Assembly (NCBI GenBank): GCA_009911305.1
Contig: QXXC01000005.1
Coordinates: 86,801 to 150,800, forward strand
Length of the DNA: 64,000 bases
DNA from: Clostridiaceae bacterium
GTDB lineage: Bacteria > Bacillota > Clostridia > Lachnospirales > Lachnospiraceae
Direction of reading: 5' to 3'
The position numbers were made by a program, and so were the translations under genes. Below are positions 1-8,138 of this stretch, piece by piece; positions within the stretch are counted from its first letter, which is position 1, and each line of letters starts with the position of its first letter. The notes under the pieces were generated by a model. It was not told where the DNA came from. It made no database searches and was given only the letters and a program-made list of their open reading frames with translations.

Positions 1-1232
1 CCCTCCGTATAGCCCTGGAAGAAATCATTTAAATACTTTTTGTGCGGGCGCTCGCCGATGCCCTCCCGCATCAGAGTTCCATAATCAAGCCCCCAGCCGA
101 TATCGTCATGGCAGCGCAGGTAATTCAGGAAAACATATTCCTTGGGAAGGCTGTTTACAATATCGAGCTGTTTCTTCAAAAGCCTTACATCCCGGGTCGC
201 CACTGTATGCCATGTAGTCGCCATGGTCGTCACATTATAAAGCATATGGCACTCCGGCTTTTCAACGGCGCCGAAATACGGAACCACCTTTTCCGGTTCC
301 ATCACCACCTCTCCCAGAAGCAGCACGCCGGGACACACGATCTCACAAATCATGCGCATCATGCGCACAATCGTGTGTACCTGCGGCAGGTTGCGGCACT
401 GGGTATTCAGCTCCTTCCATATATATGGAACCGCATCGATGCGGATAATGTCAATTCCCTGATTGGCGAGGAAAAGGAAGTTATACATCATCTCATTAAA
501 CACCCTGGGGTTTTTATAATTCAGATCCCACTGATACGGATAAAAGCTGGTCATCACAAAATGCCCCGCATCGGGAAGCCACGTAAAATTGCCCGGCGCC
601 GTTGTGGGAAATACCTGGGGAACCGTTTTCTCATACATGGCCGGGATATCGTAATTATCAAAAAAGAAATAGCGGCTCATGTACTCCCCGTCCCCCTGGC
701 GCGCCCGCTTTGCCCACTCATGATCTTCGGAGGTATGGTTCATCACAAAATCCATGCAGACATTGATTCCTTTTTTATGGCAGGACGCGGTTAAATGAGC
801 CAGATCCTCCATGGTTCCCAGCTTTTCCTGCACCTTTCTGAAATCAGCCACCGCATAACCGCCGTCCGAGCGTCCCTCCACCGTATCCAGGAACGGCATC
901 AGATGCACATAATTCACATTACACGCTTCCAGATACGCAAGCTTTTCTTCCACACCCTTGATTGTGCCGGCAAAATTATCGATATACAGCATCATACCCA
1001 GCATATCGTTCTGCTTATACCAGTCGGGGCGCTGTTCCCTGTCCGCATCCGACTCTTTCAGCGCTTCGTCCCGCTCCCCGTAATACCGGCGCATTTGATA
1101 GCACAGCTCCGCAAACATAGAGCTGTTGTCATAAAGCTCATTATAAAGCCACTTCAGCTCCTCAAAATGACGTGAAAACCGCGCCTTAAAGACATCCTCC
1201 CTGGTCTTGCTTTTTGAATCCTTTTTCACCAC
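1..1232 (-). CDS. Amylosucrase-like GH13 alpha-glucan/sucrose enzyme (3' part outside window)
   Basis: Reading leftward from a GTG at 1232 (tandem with GTG 1229, behind AGGAAAGGAGAGG), this gene runs off the window after about 410 codons with no stop. The visible part covers the N-terminal helical domain and most of a GH13 TIM barrel. Likely catalytic residues are the nucleophile Asp in IIRIDAVPY (about residue 266), the acid/base Glu in LLLGEVV (about 308) and the stabilising Asp in CHDDIGWG (about 376). QWDLNYKNP and HDDIGW are typical of subfamily GH13_4 (amylosucrase and sucrose hydrolases, usually about 640 residues), so roughly the last 230 residues are missing. No signal peptide is seen, so a cytoplasmic sucrose-splitting or glucan-forming role is inferred. 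Polymerase versus hydrolase cannot be told from this part. Confidence 0.85.
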   Translation of the reverse strand, partial: MVKKDSKSKTREDVFKARFSRHFEELKWLYNELYDNSSMFAELCYQMRRYYGERDEALKESDADREQRPDWYKQNDMLGMMLYIDNFAGTIKGVEEKLAYLEACNVNYVHLMPFLDTVEGRSDGGYAVADFRKVQEKLGTMEDLAHLTASCHKKGINVCMDFVMNHTSEDHEWAKRARQGDGEYMSRYFFFDNYDIPAMYEKTVPQVFPTTAPGNFTWLPDAGHFVMTSFYPYQWDLNYKNPRVFNEMMYNFLFLANQGIDIIRIDAVPYIWKELNTQCRNLPQVHTIVRMMRMICEIVCPGVLLLGEVVMEPEKVVPYFGAVEKPECHMLYNVTTMATTWHTVATRDVRLLKKQLDIVNSLPKEYVFLNYLRCHDDIGWGLDYGTLMREGIGERPHKKYLNDFFQGYTE

Positions 1233-1264
1233 TGCCTTCCTCTCCTTTCCTGTGAATCCCGGCC

Positions 1265-1290
1265 TTTTATGTAATCGATTTCACATAAAA
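1265..1290. promoter_or_regulatory. LacI-type operator palindrome upstream of the GH13 gene
   Basis: An exact inverted repeat, TTTTATGT and ACATAAAA, flanks a 10-base core containing ATCGAT. It lies 33 bases upstream of the GH13 start. The size and central CG fit sugar-responsive LacI-family operators. The cognate repressor is not in the window. Confidence 0.55.
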
Positions 1291-1327
1291 TCCTAGCACA
1301 CCTTGCAGTGGAATGCAAGACCTCCCG

Positions 1328-2404
1328 CTAAATTTTCACCTGCGCGAGCCGCCTGTTCGCCTCATTCATCGTCCCGAATTCTGTGAGACAGCATATCACT
1401 TCCTCACAGGAGCGCGCCAGCTCCTCCGCCCTCTCATACGTCTCCTCACAGATGGGGGAAAACGCCGCCTCCGCCACGGTCTCCGCCGCCAATGCCCTTG
1501 CAACTGGGTAATCAATATCATTCACATGCAGGATCCCGGCCGCAAACGGGATATTCTGCCTGTGCAGCCTCCTGTAGACCGGAATGCCGCTCCCGTTTCC
1601 CCCTATGACAAAGACTTTGGGTGTTCCCTTCACAGGCGGGAATTCCGCTCCCCCAAAGCGGGCGTCATAGCTTCCCTTTTCAATTCCATACAGCTCCTCA
1701 ATATAAGACGAGGTAAGAATCTCCTCCGGCGGCCCGCAGCGCCCGATGCGATCGCCTGTCACACAGACAACGTAATCCGACAGCCTCTGCGCCAGATCAA
1801 GCTCATGCAGGGAGATAACAGCCCCTATTCCCCTCTCCCGCACAAGCTCCCTTAAGATAGTCAAAAGCTCAAGCTTATGGCGGATATCAAGAAATGTGGT
1901 CGGCTCGTCCAGCACAAGCACCTCCGGCTCCTGGCAGATGGCGCGGGCCAGCAGAATCCTCTGCCTCTGCCCGTCGCTGAGCGTATCAAACCTGCGCTCC
2001 GCCAGATCCTGTGTGTGCGTCAGTTCCATAGCCCCATGCACTTTGTTCCAGTCCTCCCGGCTGAGGATCCCCAGCCGGCCGGTATAAGGATAACGGCCGC
2101 ATCCCACCAGCTCTTCACAGGTCATAAGCTCAGGCCGGACACCGCCCGTTGTCAGGACACCCATCTGCCTTGCCGCCTTTGCAGGGGAAAGGGACGCAAG
2201 GCTCTTTTCCCCCAGATACACGCTTCCCCCCAGCAGACGAAGCTGCCGGGCTATACTTCTCAGAATGGTCGATTTACCCGCCCCGTTCGGACCAACCAGT
2301 GTTACAATCTCCCCCTGCCTTACATGAAGCTCAACCTCACAGAGCAGCGGTATTTTCCCATATCCGACCGCCATATGCTCCGTGCGCAGCAAATCTCGCC
2401 CCAT
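1328..2404 (-). CDS. FecE/BtuD-type ABC transporter ATPase with C-terminal extension
   Basis: ATP-hydrolysing subunit of an importer of the iron-siderophore/heme/cobalamin class. Walker A is GPNGAGKST (near residue 38), the signature is LSDGQRQR and Walker B is VLVLDEPTTFLD. The ABC domain fills about 250 residues. A further ~95 residues (from KVFVIGGNGSGIP to the end) form a Rossmann-like extension that ordinary FecE/BtuD proteins lack. The ATG at 2404 overlaps the permease stop and is favoured over the GTG at 2407 because it sits 4 bases from GGGAGG. It is the last gene of the riboswitch-controlled operon, with no clear terminator after it. The substrate is inferred from context. Confidence 0.9.
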   Translation of the reverse strand: MGRDLLRTEHMAVGYGKIPLLCEVELHVRQGEIVTLVGPNGAGKSTILRSIARQLRLLGGSVYLGEKSLASLSPAKAARQMGVLTTGGVRPELMTCEELVGCGRYPYTGRLGILSREDWNKVHGAMELTHTQDLAERRFDTLSDGQRQRILLARAICQEPEVLVLDEPTTFLDIRHKLELLTILRELVRERGIGAVISLHELDLAQRLSDYVVCVTGDRIGRCGPPEEILTSSYIEELYGIEKGSYDARFGGAEFPPVKGTPKVFVIGGNGSGIPVYRRLHRQNIPFAAGILHVNDIDYPVARALAAETVAEAAFSPICEETYERAEELARSCEEVICCLTEFGTMNEANRRLAQVKI

Positions 2405-3438
2405 CACGCCTCCCTCCCGCCGCGCGCGCCTCTCCCGCGCAGCATCAGATAAATCACAACCGGCGCGCCAAGCACTGCCGTCACGGAACTGATACTGATC
2501 TCTGTGGGGGCAAATGCCGTCCTTGCAATGAGATCACAGAACAGGCAGAAGGCCGCGCCGCCCAAAAAGCAGCCCGGAATCAGGACAAGCGGCTCTGTTG
2601 TCCGAAACAGTCCTTTAACCAGATGGGGAACCGCGATCCCCACAAACGAGACAGGGCCTGCAAAAGCCGTCACACAGGCAGAAAGAAGGCTTGAAAGAAG
2701 CACCAGGCACGCCCGGAAGCGCCGGATATTCACTCCCACGCTCTGCGCATACGCCTCCCCCAAACGATAAGCCCCCATCGGCTTTACCAGTGCAAGGACG
2801 CCTGTCAGTCCCACAGCGGTCACAAGCGCCATGGCGCGCACATTTTCCCATGAAATCCCGGAAAAGCTGCCCATGGACCAGTTGTGCAGGTTCACGATAT
2901 TCGCGTCGTCAGCAAAGGCTGCCAGAAAATCCGTTATGGCTGAGCTAATATAGCTGAGCATCACCCCGCAGACGATAAGAACCGACATACTCCCGGCACG
3001 GCCTGAGATCACAAGCACAAAGCCCATGGAAAGCAGCGCGCCTGCAAAGGCCGCCAGAATCATCGCTCCCGACCCTGTAAAAACGCCCTTTTCCAGGAAC
3101 ACAATCATAAGCAGGGATACCGAAAGCTTGGCCCCCGACGAAATCCCCAGCACAAACGGCCCCGCAATGGGATTCGCAAAAAAGGTCTGCAGCAGAAAGC
3201 CCGACACCGACAGCGCGCCTCCCAGCAAAGCCGCTGAGAGGATGCGCGGCATCCGGATATCCCGTATAATGCGCCGCGCCGTGCCGGAATCCTCCATCCC
3301 CTGAAACAGGGCCGCCCGGATCTCCCCTGCCGAAAGGCGGACACTGCCGTAATTTAAGTTCACCAGAAACAGCGCGGCCAGAAGCACACATAAAAGGGCA
3401 AAGGAACACGCATATTTCCCTGTTTTCTTACTCCTCAT
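2404..3438 (-). CDS. FecCD/BtuC-type ABC transporter permease
   Basis: Polytopic membrane subunit, about 344 residues, with the usual FecCD family composition of around ten hydrophobic segments and the typical motif RLPRIL-like RMPRILSAALLGGALSVSG near the N terminus. It should form the channel for the substrate handed over by the lipoprotein encoded at 3455-4717. The ATG at 3438 is chosen because AAAGGGG lies about 10 bases upstream, whereas the GTG at 3450 sits directly on that ribosome binding site. The 3' end overlaps the start of the ATPase gene, which implies translational coupling. A single permease is present, so it presumably acts as a homodimer. Confidence 0.9.
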   Translation of the reverse strand: MRSKKTGKYACSFALLCVLLAALFLVNLNYGSVRLSAGEIRAALFQGMEDSGTARRIIRDIRMPRILSAALLGGALSVSGFLLQTFFANPIAGPFVLGISSGAKLSVSLLMIVFLEKGVFTGSGAMILAAFAGALLSMGFVLVISGRAGSMSVLIVCGVMLSYISSAITDFLAAFADDANIVNLHNWSMGSFSGISWENVRAMALVTAVGLTGVLALVKPMGAYRLGEAYAQSVGVNIRRFRACLVLLSSLLSACVTAFAGPVSFVGIAVPHLVKGLFRTTEPLVLIPGCFLGGAAFCLFCDLIARTAFAPTEISISSVTAVLGAPVVIYLMLRGRGARGGREA

Positions 3439-3454
3439 CCGGCCTGTCACCCCT

Positions 3455-4717
3455 TTATTCCAGCGGATACAGATACGTCATCTCCTGTGGATCGGCCCCG
3501 CCCAGCATCCGGTGGATATCCAGTATCACGTCTCCCAGCCCCATACTCTCCTGAAACATATTTTTGCCTGTACACCACACATGTCCTTCTCTTACGGCCC
3601 TGAAATCAGCCAGCAGGCCGCTCTTTTTCAGAAGCTCCTCAAGCGACCCCGGCTCTTTGTCAATCGCGCTGTTATATATGATATAATCTGCGTCACGCGC
3701 TGACTCATAAAAAGCCTCCATCTGCATGCTCTCAGACGACAGGCCATGTTCTCCCTCCCCAAAAGCGGCAGGGATATAGCGCCCTCCGGCCATCTCAATC
3801 ATCTTAACCACATAATCTCCGGGCTTTCTCACATTCACACTTCCGTCTGCAGCAATATAAAAAAATGCCACGGTCTTACCGGAGGAGGGCTGATCCATCA
3901 CCGGCTTTAAGGCATCCGCGCAGGCCGTAAAACACGCCTTTGCCTGTTCCTCCCTGCCCAAAAGCGCGCCGTAAAGGCGGATCCACTCCATCCGGCCCAG
4001 CGGGTGGCTTTCATAGCTTGAGCGTTCCACCAGAACCGGGATCCCCAGGCGCTCAAGCTGCTCCTTCACCTCCGGCGCGTGGTAAATCATCGTAGATTCA
4101 ACCGCCAGATCACATCCGTTCTCCACAAGACGCTCATAATCCGGCGCGCTGTACTTACCCGCATAGAGCATCCTCCCCTCTTCCATGGCCGCTCTCGCCT
4201 CGCTGATATACCACCCCGATGCATCTGTCCCGGACAGCGTAATCTGATCCATGGCATCCAGGCTCCGCATCAGATCCATCGCAGAGGTAGCCGCCAGATA
4301 GATGTGAGAAAGCGGCCGGCAAAGCACTGTCACGTCCTCCGGAATTCCCTCCGGCACAGCCTCCTCCTCCGGAACGGCCAGATAACGGCCGCTGTCCAAA
4401 ATCTCCGCCAGCACATAGCCATTTTCATAGTAATCCACAGAAAACTGATCTGCATAGAGAAGCTCCATCGAACCGGAATGCTTCAGATCCGCCCACTGAA
4501 CGGGAGGCGCAGCATCCTTAGCAGACTCACCCCCTGAGCCCGTCCGAAATGCATCTGATCCGTCCCCTGTTCCCCGGCTCTGCGCGGCAGTCTCCCTGCC
4601 TGACATTTCCGCATTTCTATTTCTGACATCCTGTTCATTCCGGCCGCACCCGGCTGACACCGCGTTTATTCCAAGGATAAGGGCCGCGCAAAATAACCGG
4701 ATTCTGCTATATTTCAT
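3455..4717 (-). CDS. Lipoprotein substrate-binding protein of the cobalamin/iron-type ABC importer
   Basis: About 420 residues. The N-terminal hydrophobic signal ends at a lipobox-like AVSAGC, so the protein should be lipid-anchored outside the membrane. A low-complexity Ser/Gly/Glu-rich linker follows. The main part is a two-lobed PF01497-type (BtuF/FepB) fold, recognisable from DVTVLCRPLSHIYLAATSAMD and, later, the RAVREGHVW segment typical of this family. The ATG at 4717 is preferred over the GTG at 4720 because GGGAG lies 6 bases upstream. It sits between cbiK and the permease in one transcription unit under a cobalamin riboswitch, so the cargo is probably a corrinoid, cobalt chelate or related tetrapyrrole. 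Heme remains possible. Confidence 0.85.
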   Translation of the reverse strand: MKYSRIRLFCAALILGINAVSAGCGRNEQDVRNRNAEMSGRETAAQSRGTGDGSDAFRTGSGGESAKDAAPPVQWADLKHSGSMELLYADQFSVDYYENGYVLAEILDSGRYLAVPEEEAVPEGIPEDVTVLCRPLSHIYLAATSAMDLMRSLDAMDQITLSGTDASGWYISEARAAMEEGRMLYAGKYSAPDYERLVENGCDLAVESTMIYHAPEVKEQLERLGIPVLVERSSYESHPLGRMEWIRLYGALLGREEQAKACFTACADALKPVMDQPSSGKTVAFFYIAADGSVNVRKPGDYVVKMIEMAGGRYIPAAFGEGEHGLSSESMQMEAFYESARDADYIIYNSAIDKEPGSLEELLKKSGLLADFRAVREGHVWCTGKNMFQESMGLGDVILDIHRMLGGADPQEMTYLYPLE

Positions 4718-4732
4718 CACTGTCTCCCATCC

Positions 4733-5695
4733 TTAACGCTCCAGGCTGCTGATCGCCGCTCTGGCATGGGCGACAAAAATCTGCCTGATTCCCTCCAGTT
4801 CCCCGAGGCCGCGAATCAGGCATGTCACCTCATACCCGGCCCCTTCAAACACACTTTTCCACGAATCCTCATCGTCCCCGGCCATATCGTTCACCGCGTG
4901 ATCCCCGGCGACAATCATCAGGGGAGCCAGGACCACCTTTTTATATTCTCCGGCCTGAACCGCCTTCAAAACCGCCTGCACATCCGGCTCTGCCTCCACG
5001 GTTCCGACAAAATAATTCTCAAATCCTTCCTCTGCCAGCATGTCCTGCATCTTCGCATACACCTGGTTCGACTCCGCCTCCGTCCCGTGCCCCATAAAGC
5101 ACACCGCCGTATCCGCATTGTCATATTCCGCCGTACTCTCTGTGATCGCCCGGATAACCGCCTTAAAATCCTCGTCCGACGTCAAAAGGGGAGCTCCCAC
5201 TGCAATCGCTTCAAATGCATCCGTATATTCGGCCGCTTCATTCACCAGATCCGTATACTCCAGCCCGTTCATCAGATGCGTAGGCTGAATCACCAAACGC
5301 TTTACACCGTTTTTCACCGCCCGTTCCAGCGCTTCGCCCACATTATCGATCGCCACCCCGTCGCGGGACTTCACGCGATCAATAATGATCTGGCTTGTAA
5401 AAGCCCGCCTGAGGGAATAGTCCGGAATCGCTTTCTCAAGCGCCTCTTCCACCGCGCCGATCGAAATACGCCGGCTGTCATTATAGCTCGTCCCAAAGCT
5501 GACTGCCAAAAGCTCATTCCCGCCGATTCCATCCTGATTTCTCGGATTATCCATAGATGCATCTCCCGTCTCACAGCTTTCTTCGTCCGCGCCGCCGGCT
5601 GCCGCTTCCTCCCTGTTCCCGCCAGCACAGCCCGCCAGCACAGCCGCAGATAAAGCTGCTGTCACAAAAACCATTGCCGCTCTTTTTAATCTCAT
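4733..5695 (-). CDS. cbiK: CbiK-family sirohydrochlorin cobaltochelatase, predicted lipoprotein
   Basis: CbiK enzymes insert Co2+ into sirohydrochlorin in the anaerobic B12 pathway. The catalytic-type motifs are present: PTHLMNGLEY (His140), MGHGTEAESN (His203) and AGDHAVNDMAGD (His266). Unusually for a biosynthetic chelatase, the protein starts with a lipoprotein signal (hydrophobic stretch then LAGC, Cys23) and an acidic linker of about 35 residues before the chelatase domain starts near residue 60, giving 320 residues against about 260 for cytoplasmic CbiK. It is the first gene after a cobalamin riboswitch and precedes a complete ABC importer. An extracytoplasmic chelatase or metal/tetrapyrrole-handling role is inferred; exported CbiK forms are known in Desulfovibrio. 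No other cobalamin biosynthesis gene is nearby. Confidence 0.85.
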   Translation of the reverse strand: MRLKRAAMVFVTAALSAAVLAGCAGGNREEAAAGGADEESCETGDASMDNPRNQDGIGGNELLAVSFGTSYNDSRRISIGAVEEALEKAIPDYSLRRAFTSQIIIDRVKSRDGVAIDNVGEALERAVKNGVKRLVIQPTHLMNGLEYTDLVNEAAEYTDAFEAIAVGAPLLTSDEDFKAVIRAITESTAEYDNADTAVCFMGHGTEAESNQVYAKMQDMLAEEGFENYFVGTVEAEPDVQAVLKAVQAGEYKKVVLAPLMIVAGDHAVNDMAGDDEDSWKSVFEGAGYEVTCLIRGLGELEGIRQIFVAHARAAISSLER

Positions 5696-6144
5696 CTTCT
5701 CTTTCCTCCTTCGCAGCAGTCCGGATATCCGTACATATCCCTCATACCGCTCTGCCTTTTATTTATCGGGTATCCGATCCATACAGGCACAGAAATCCAA
5801 ATCTGAAATCATGTCGATCAGTCCGGCAATGGTATACAAAAAAATCCCTGTAATCTATGGGCAGAGATACATCCAGTACAGCGTATCAGAAGTTCCTGTG
5901 AACATACGGTTCTGTTTCGCTGATAATACAGCTTTTTTGCAGGAAAAAATCTTTACATAACCTTCGATACGCTGTACTGGCTTTTGGCCGCAGCAGAACA
6001 ACCTGCAAAAGCCGCCTCCTGCAGTATCTTCTGTTGCTGTCCGCCGTCTGAGTCAGAAATCAGCGCATCCTGAAACATGTCGCCTCAAAGCTGCGCTGAC
6101 CGGTACAATCAATTCCTCGTGATCCGGATATCTCCTGTTCCTAT
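5696..6144 (-). other. Long 5' leader between cobalamin riboswitch and cbiK
   Basis: About 450 bases with no convincing protein gene. It should be transcribed after the riboswitch. It holds a 15-base perfect inverted repeat (5873-5887 with 5966-5980) enclosing 78 bases, and a smaller GCTG/CAGC hairpin inside that. A 41-codon frame on the minus strand (starting near 6080) has only a weak ribosome binding site. AAGGAGG directly precedes the cbiK ATG. Confidence 0.5.
5873..5980. repeat. 15-bp perfect inverted repeat around a 78-base loop
   Basis: The left arm CCAGTACAGCGTATC (5873-5887) is the exact reverse complement of 5966-5980. A nested GCTG-ATAATA-CAGC hairpin sits inside. No U-tract follows in the direction of transcription, so it is not a simple terminator. 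It could be part of the riboswitch expression platform or a small inserted element. Confidence 0.7.
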
Positions 6145-6340
6145 ACCAACAACCGGCAGGTTTCCTGACTTACCTATCTTCACGCATAACCGCCTTCCCA
6201 ATCTAAAACCCGATCAGTGGTAGTTCCAAACTCTGATCATGCGCTCCTGGCTTACAGTGACGGGATCGCACAGGACTTTCACCTGTTTCCCTTTTACCCC
6301 CTGCCCGCATAACGGACAGCGGCACCGGATGCTCTTTACT
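6145..6340 (-). promoter_or_regulatory. Cobalamin (adenosylcobalamin-type) riboswitch
   Basis: Read on the minus strand, the segment has the conserved series of the B12 riboswitch: GGTGCC, then AAAGGGAA, GGTGAAAGTCCTG, GATCCCGTCACTGTAA, and finally the B12 box AAGTCAGGAAACCTGCC (about 6157-6174). It lies just downstream of a sigma-A-like promoter (6355-6383) and upstream of cbiK and the ABC importer. Cobalamin excess is therefore expected to lower expression of the operon. Confidence 0.93.
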
Positions 6341-6354
6341 CGATATTGCCTTAT

Positions 6355-6383
6355 ATCCTATCATATGGGTCGGGAAAAAGCAA
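6355..6383 (-). promoter_or_regulatory. Promoter of the riboswitch-cbiK operon
   Basis: -35 TTGCTT (6378-6383), 17-base spacer, -10 TAGGAT (6355-6360), placing the transcript start just before the riboswitch. Confidence 0.6.
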
Positions 6384-6430
6384 GAAATTGTTCCTCTTTT
6401 ATCGCAGGCAGTCAGAAAAACGCAGGTACA

Positions 6431-6463
6431 GAAAAAGCCCCGGAAAATCAGCCATTTCCGGGA
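6431..6463 (-). terminator. Intrinsic terminator after rpsI
   Basis: On the minus strand CCCGGAAA pairs with TTTTCCGGGG across a short loop, followed by CTTTTTC. It lies 30 bases past the rpsI stop. Confidence 0.85.
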
Positions 6464-6492
6464 CCTTGTGTATCTGTGTATTCTGTTTGCAA

Positions 6493-6882
6493 TTATCGCT
6501 TGGAGAACTGAGGCGCACGGCGCGCTGCTTTGAGGCCGTATTTCTTTCTCTCTTTCATTCTCGGATCGCGCGTTAAGTAACCGGATTTCTTAAGAACCGG
6601 TCTGTAATCAGCGTCAGCCTGAAGAAGCGCTCTGGCAATGCCATGTCTCACTGCGCCGGCCTGTCCTGTGAAGCCGCCGCCGCGTACATTTACCAGCACA
6701 TCGAATTTATCGGTTGTCTCCGTCGCTACCAGCGGCTGGCGGACAACCACCTTTAAGGTCTCAAGTCCAAAATAGTCGTCAATGTCTCTCTTATTTACCG
6801 TGATCTTCCCGCTTCCCGGTACAAGGTATACTCTGGCAATTGATTTTTTTCTTCTGCCTGTTCCGTAAAATTTGTTAGCCAC
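6493..6882 (-). CDS. rpsI: 30S ribosomal protein S9
   Basis: 129 residues, full length for bacterial S9. The family signature [20 protein letters not shown] and the basic C-terminal tail ending in QFSKR, which contacts P-site tRNA, are both present. The start is a GTG at 6882 with GGAGG 8 bases upstream. It follows rplM by 28 bases in the conserved rplM-rpsI operon and is closed by the terminator at 6431-6463. Confidence 0.98.
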   Translation of the reverse strand: MANKFYGTGRRKKSIARVYLVPGSGKITVNKRDIDDYFGLETLKVVVRQPLVATETTDKFDVLVNVRGGGFTGQAGAVRHGIARALLQADADYRPVLKKSGYLTRDPRMKERKKYGLKAARRAPQFSKR

Positions 6883-6910
6883 TGTAATTTCCTCCTTCCA
6901 GCACCTTTAA

Positions 6911-7345
6911 TTAAAATTTGAACTCTAAAGCTTCCGGCTTCTGTGCCGCCTGCTCATGCTCCGGACCCGCATAAACATGAAGCTTCTTAATCATGCTTCT
7001 TCCTAAAGGTCCTTTGGGAAGCATTCCCCTTACCGCTAACTCCATTACCTTCTCCGGCTTTTTGGCCATCATCTCTTTCAATGTGGTCTCCTTCATGCCG
7101 CCTACATAGTCAGAATGATTATAGTAAATCTTCTGGGCCAGCTTCTTGCCGGTTACCTTGACATGCTCTGCATTTACTACGATCACGTAGTCTCCGCAAT
7201 CCATATGGGGCGTAAAAATCGGCTTATTCTTTCCTCTTAATATGGATGCGATCTCTGATGCCAGACGTCCTAATGTATATCCTGTAGCGTCAACTACGTA
7301 CCATTTTCTCTCAATTGTTGCTGGACTAGCCATAAAGCTCTTCAT
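6911..7345 (-). CDS. rplM: 50S ribosomal protein L13
   Basis: 144 residues, the family's normal length. [17 protein letters not shown] opens the conserved domain and [12 protein letters not shown] is the central L13 signature. L13 is an early assembly protein of the large subunit. AGGAGG lies 7 bases before the ATG. It is the first gene of the rplM-rpsI operon, read from a fully consensus promoter (7450-7478) through a structured leader that may be an L13 autoregulation site. Confidence 0.98.
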   Translation of the reverse strand: MKSFMASPATIERKWYVVDATGYTLGRLASEIASILRGKNKPIFTPHMDCGDYVIVVNAEHVKVTGKKLAQKIYYNHSDYVGGMKETTLKEMMAKKPEKVMELAVRGMLPKGPLGRSMIKKLHVYAGPEHEQAAQKPEALEFKF

Positions 7346-7445
7346 TGGTTGACCTCCTGTTTTATTTCACATATTTGAGATTAACTATATCATGAAATGT
7401 CTGTTCCGGGGCTTTGGTCAGACATTATCAACTGATGTCACAGTT
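7346..7445 (-). promoter_or_regulatory. Structured leader of rplM, possible L13 autoregulatory leader
   Basis: The roughly 100-base untranslated leader contains two stems: AACTG/CAGTT (7430-7434 with 7441-7445) and an 8-bp stem AATGTCTG/CAGACATT (7396-7403 with 7419-7426) with a GC-rich loop. Firmicute rplM transcripts often carry an L13-binding leader. That assignment is inference from position and folding. Confidence 0.5.
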
Positions 7446-7449
7446 ATAC

Positions 7450-7478
7450 ATTATATTACACTCAGCCGGACGTGTCAA
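7450..7478 (-). promoter_or_regulatory. Consensus promoter of rplM-rpsI
   Basis: A perfect sigma-A promoter: TTGACA (7473-7478), 17-base spacer, TATAAT (7450-7455). Confidence 0.88.
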
Positions 7479-7549
7479 CCATTTTTCCCTTTAAAAACAA
7501 GGGTTTTTTGATGACCGATTGCGGTTCACCCCCCGGACGGGAACATAAC

Positions 7550-7595
7550 AAAAACGGCAGCGCCGGCTTCATTCGTTTGCCTGCACTGCCGTTTC
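7550..7595 (-). terminator. Intrinsic terminator after the small secreted repeat protein
   Basis: An AACGGCAG/CTGCCGTT stem (7553-7560 with 7586-7593) is followed on the minus strand by TTTTTGTT. It lies just past the stop at 7617. Confidence 0.8.
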
Positions 7596-7616
7596 CTCAT
7601 ATTTATATGATCTGAT

Positions 7617-7985
7617 TTAGCGTACGCCCGCCGTTCTGCCCTCGGATTTTCCGAATGTAAAATAGTGATCTACATATGCGTCCCACTTATCGCCAAACGC
7701 AGCCTGCAGATCCGGATATGCGTTACGGTATGCAACTACATTCAGAACCTTGCTTCCGTTTCTTCCCTCTTTCAGGCCAAAGGTCATATAATGACGGTAC
7801 AGAGCTTTCTCATTGTATCCAAACGCTTTCTTTAAATCCGGATAGCTGTCTGCATAATACTCTGCGTCAAAAACATCGCTGACTCTGGTCACATTCTTCG
7901 CAAATGCGTTGAAAGGACATAACACCTGCATTGCCATTGCTGCTGCCACGATAGCGGCTGCCTTCTTACCGTTTTTCTTGAACAT
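7617..7985 (-). CDS. Small secreted protein with two YPDL/HY/EGR repeats
   Basis: 122 residues. A lysine-rich start and hydrophobic core form a signal peptide, with likely cleavage after NAFA (residue 29). The mature part is almost entirely two 38-residue repeats (about 38-75 and 80-117) of the pattern Y..(S/A)YPDL..AFG........HY.TFG..EGR. Such modules occur in clostridial surface and secreted enzymes, but no enzymatic domain is attached here. AAAAAGGAGGAGG lies upstream of the ATG. It is a single-gene unit with its own terminator and a promoter whose spacer contains ten consecutive G residues, so on/off expression by slippage is possible. Its function is unknown; a surface or matrix role is a guess. 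Confidence 0.85.
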   Translation of the reverse strand: MFKKNGKKAAAIVAAAMAMQVLCPFNAFAKNVTRVSDVFDAEYYADSYPDLKKAFGYNEKALYRHYMTFGLKEGRNGSKVLNVVAYRNAYPDLQAAFGDKWDAYVDHYFTFGKSEGRTAGVR

Positions 7986-8138
7986 TGTCTGTTCCTCCTC
8001 CTTTTTCGTTTATATTCCTGCTCTGTAATGTAAAGCAAAAATACCCTTCCAAAGTCCTGATAAAAATCACTCATTTATCGAAAATTTGTCTTTGACAGTC
8101 TCAAAAGTAAGTTTATTCTATATCAGAACCTGTAATGT

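Noticed and set aside
42..1175. Plus-strand open frames at the left end
   Set aside because: They are antisense to the GH13 gene, whose catalytic motifs are clear on the minus strand.
5765..5778. ATCGG/CCGAT hairpin upstream of cbiK as a terminator
   Set aside because: No U-tract follows on the minus strand.
5950..6085. 41-codon frame in the riboswitch leader
   Set aside because: Its ribosome binding site is weak, it ends within the inverted repeat and the peptide matches no family I recognise.
7889..8074. 61-codon minus-strand frame overlapping the secreted repeat protein start
   Set aside because: It runs out of frame through the signal peptide region, has no recognisable domain and lies within the leader of the real gene.
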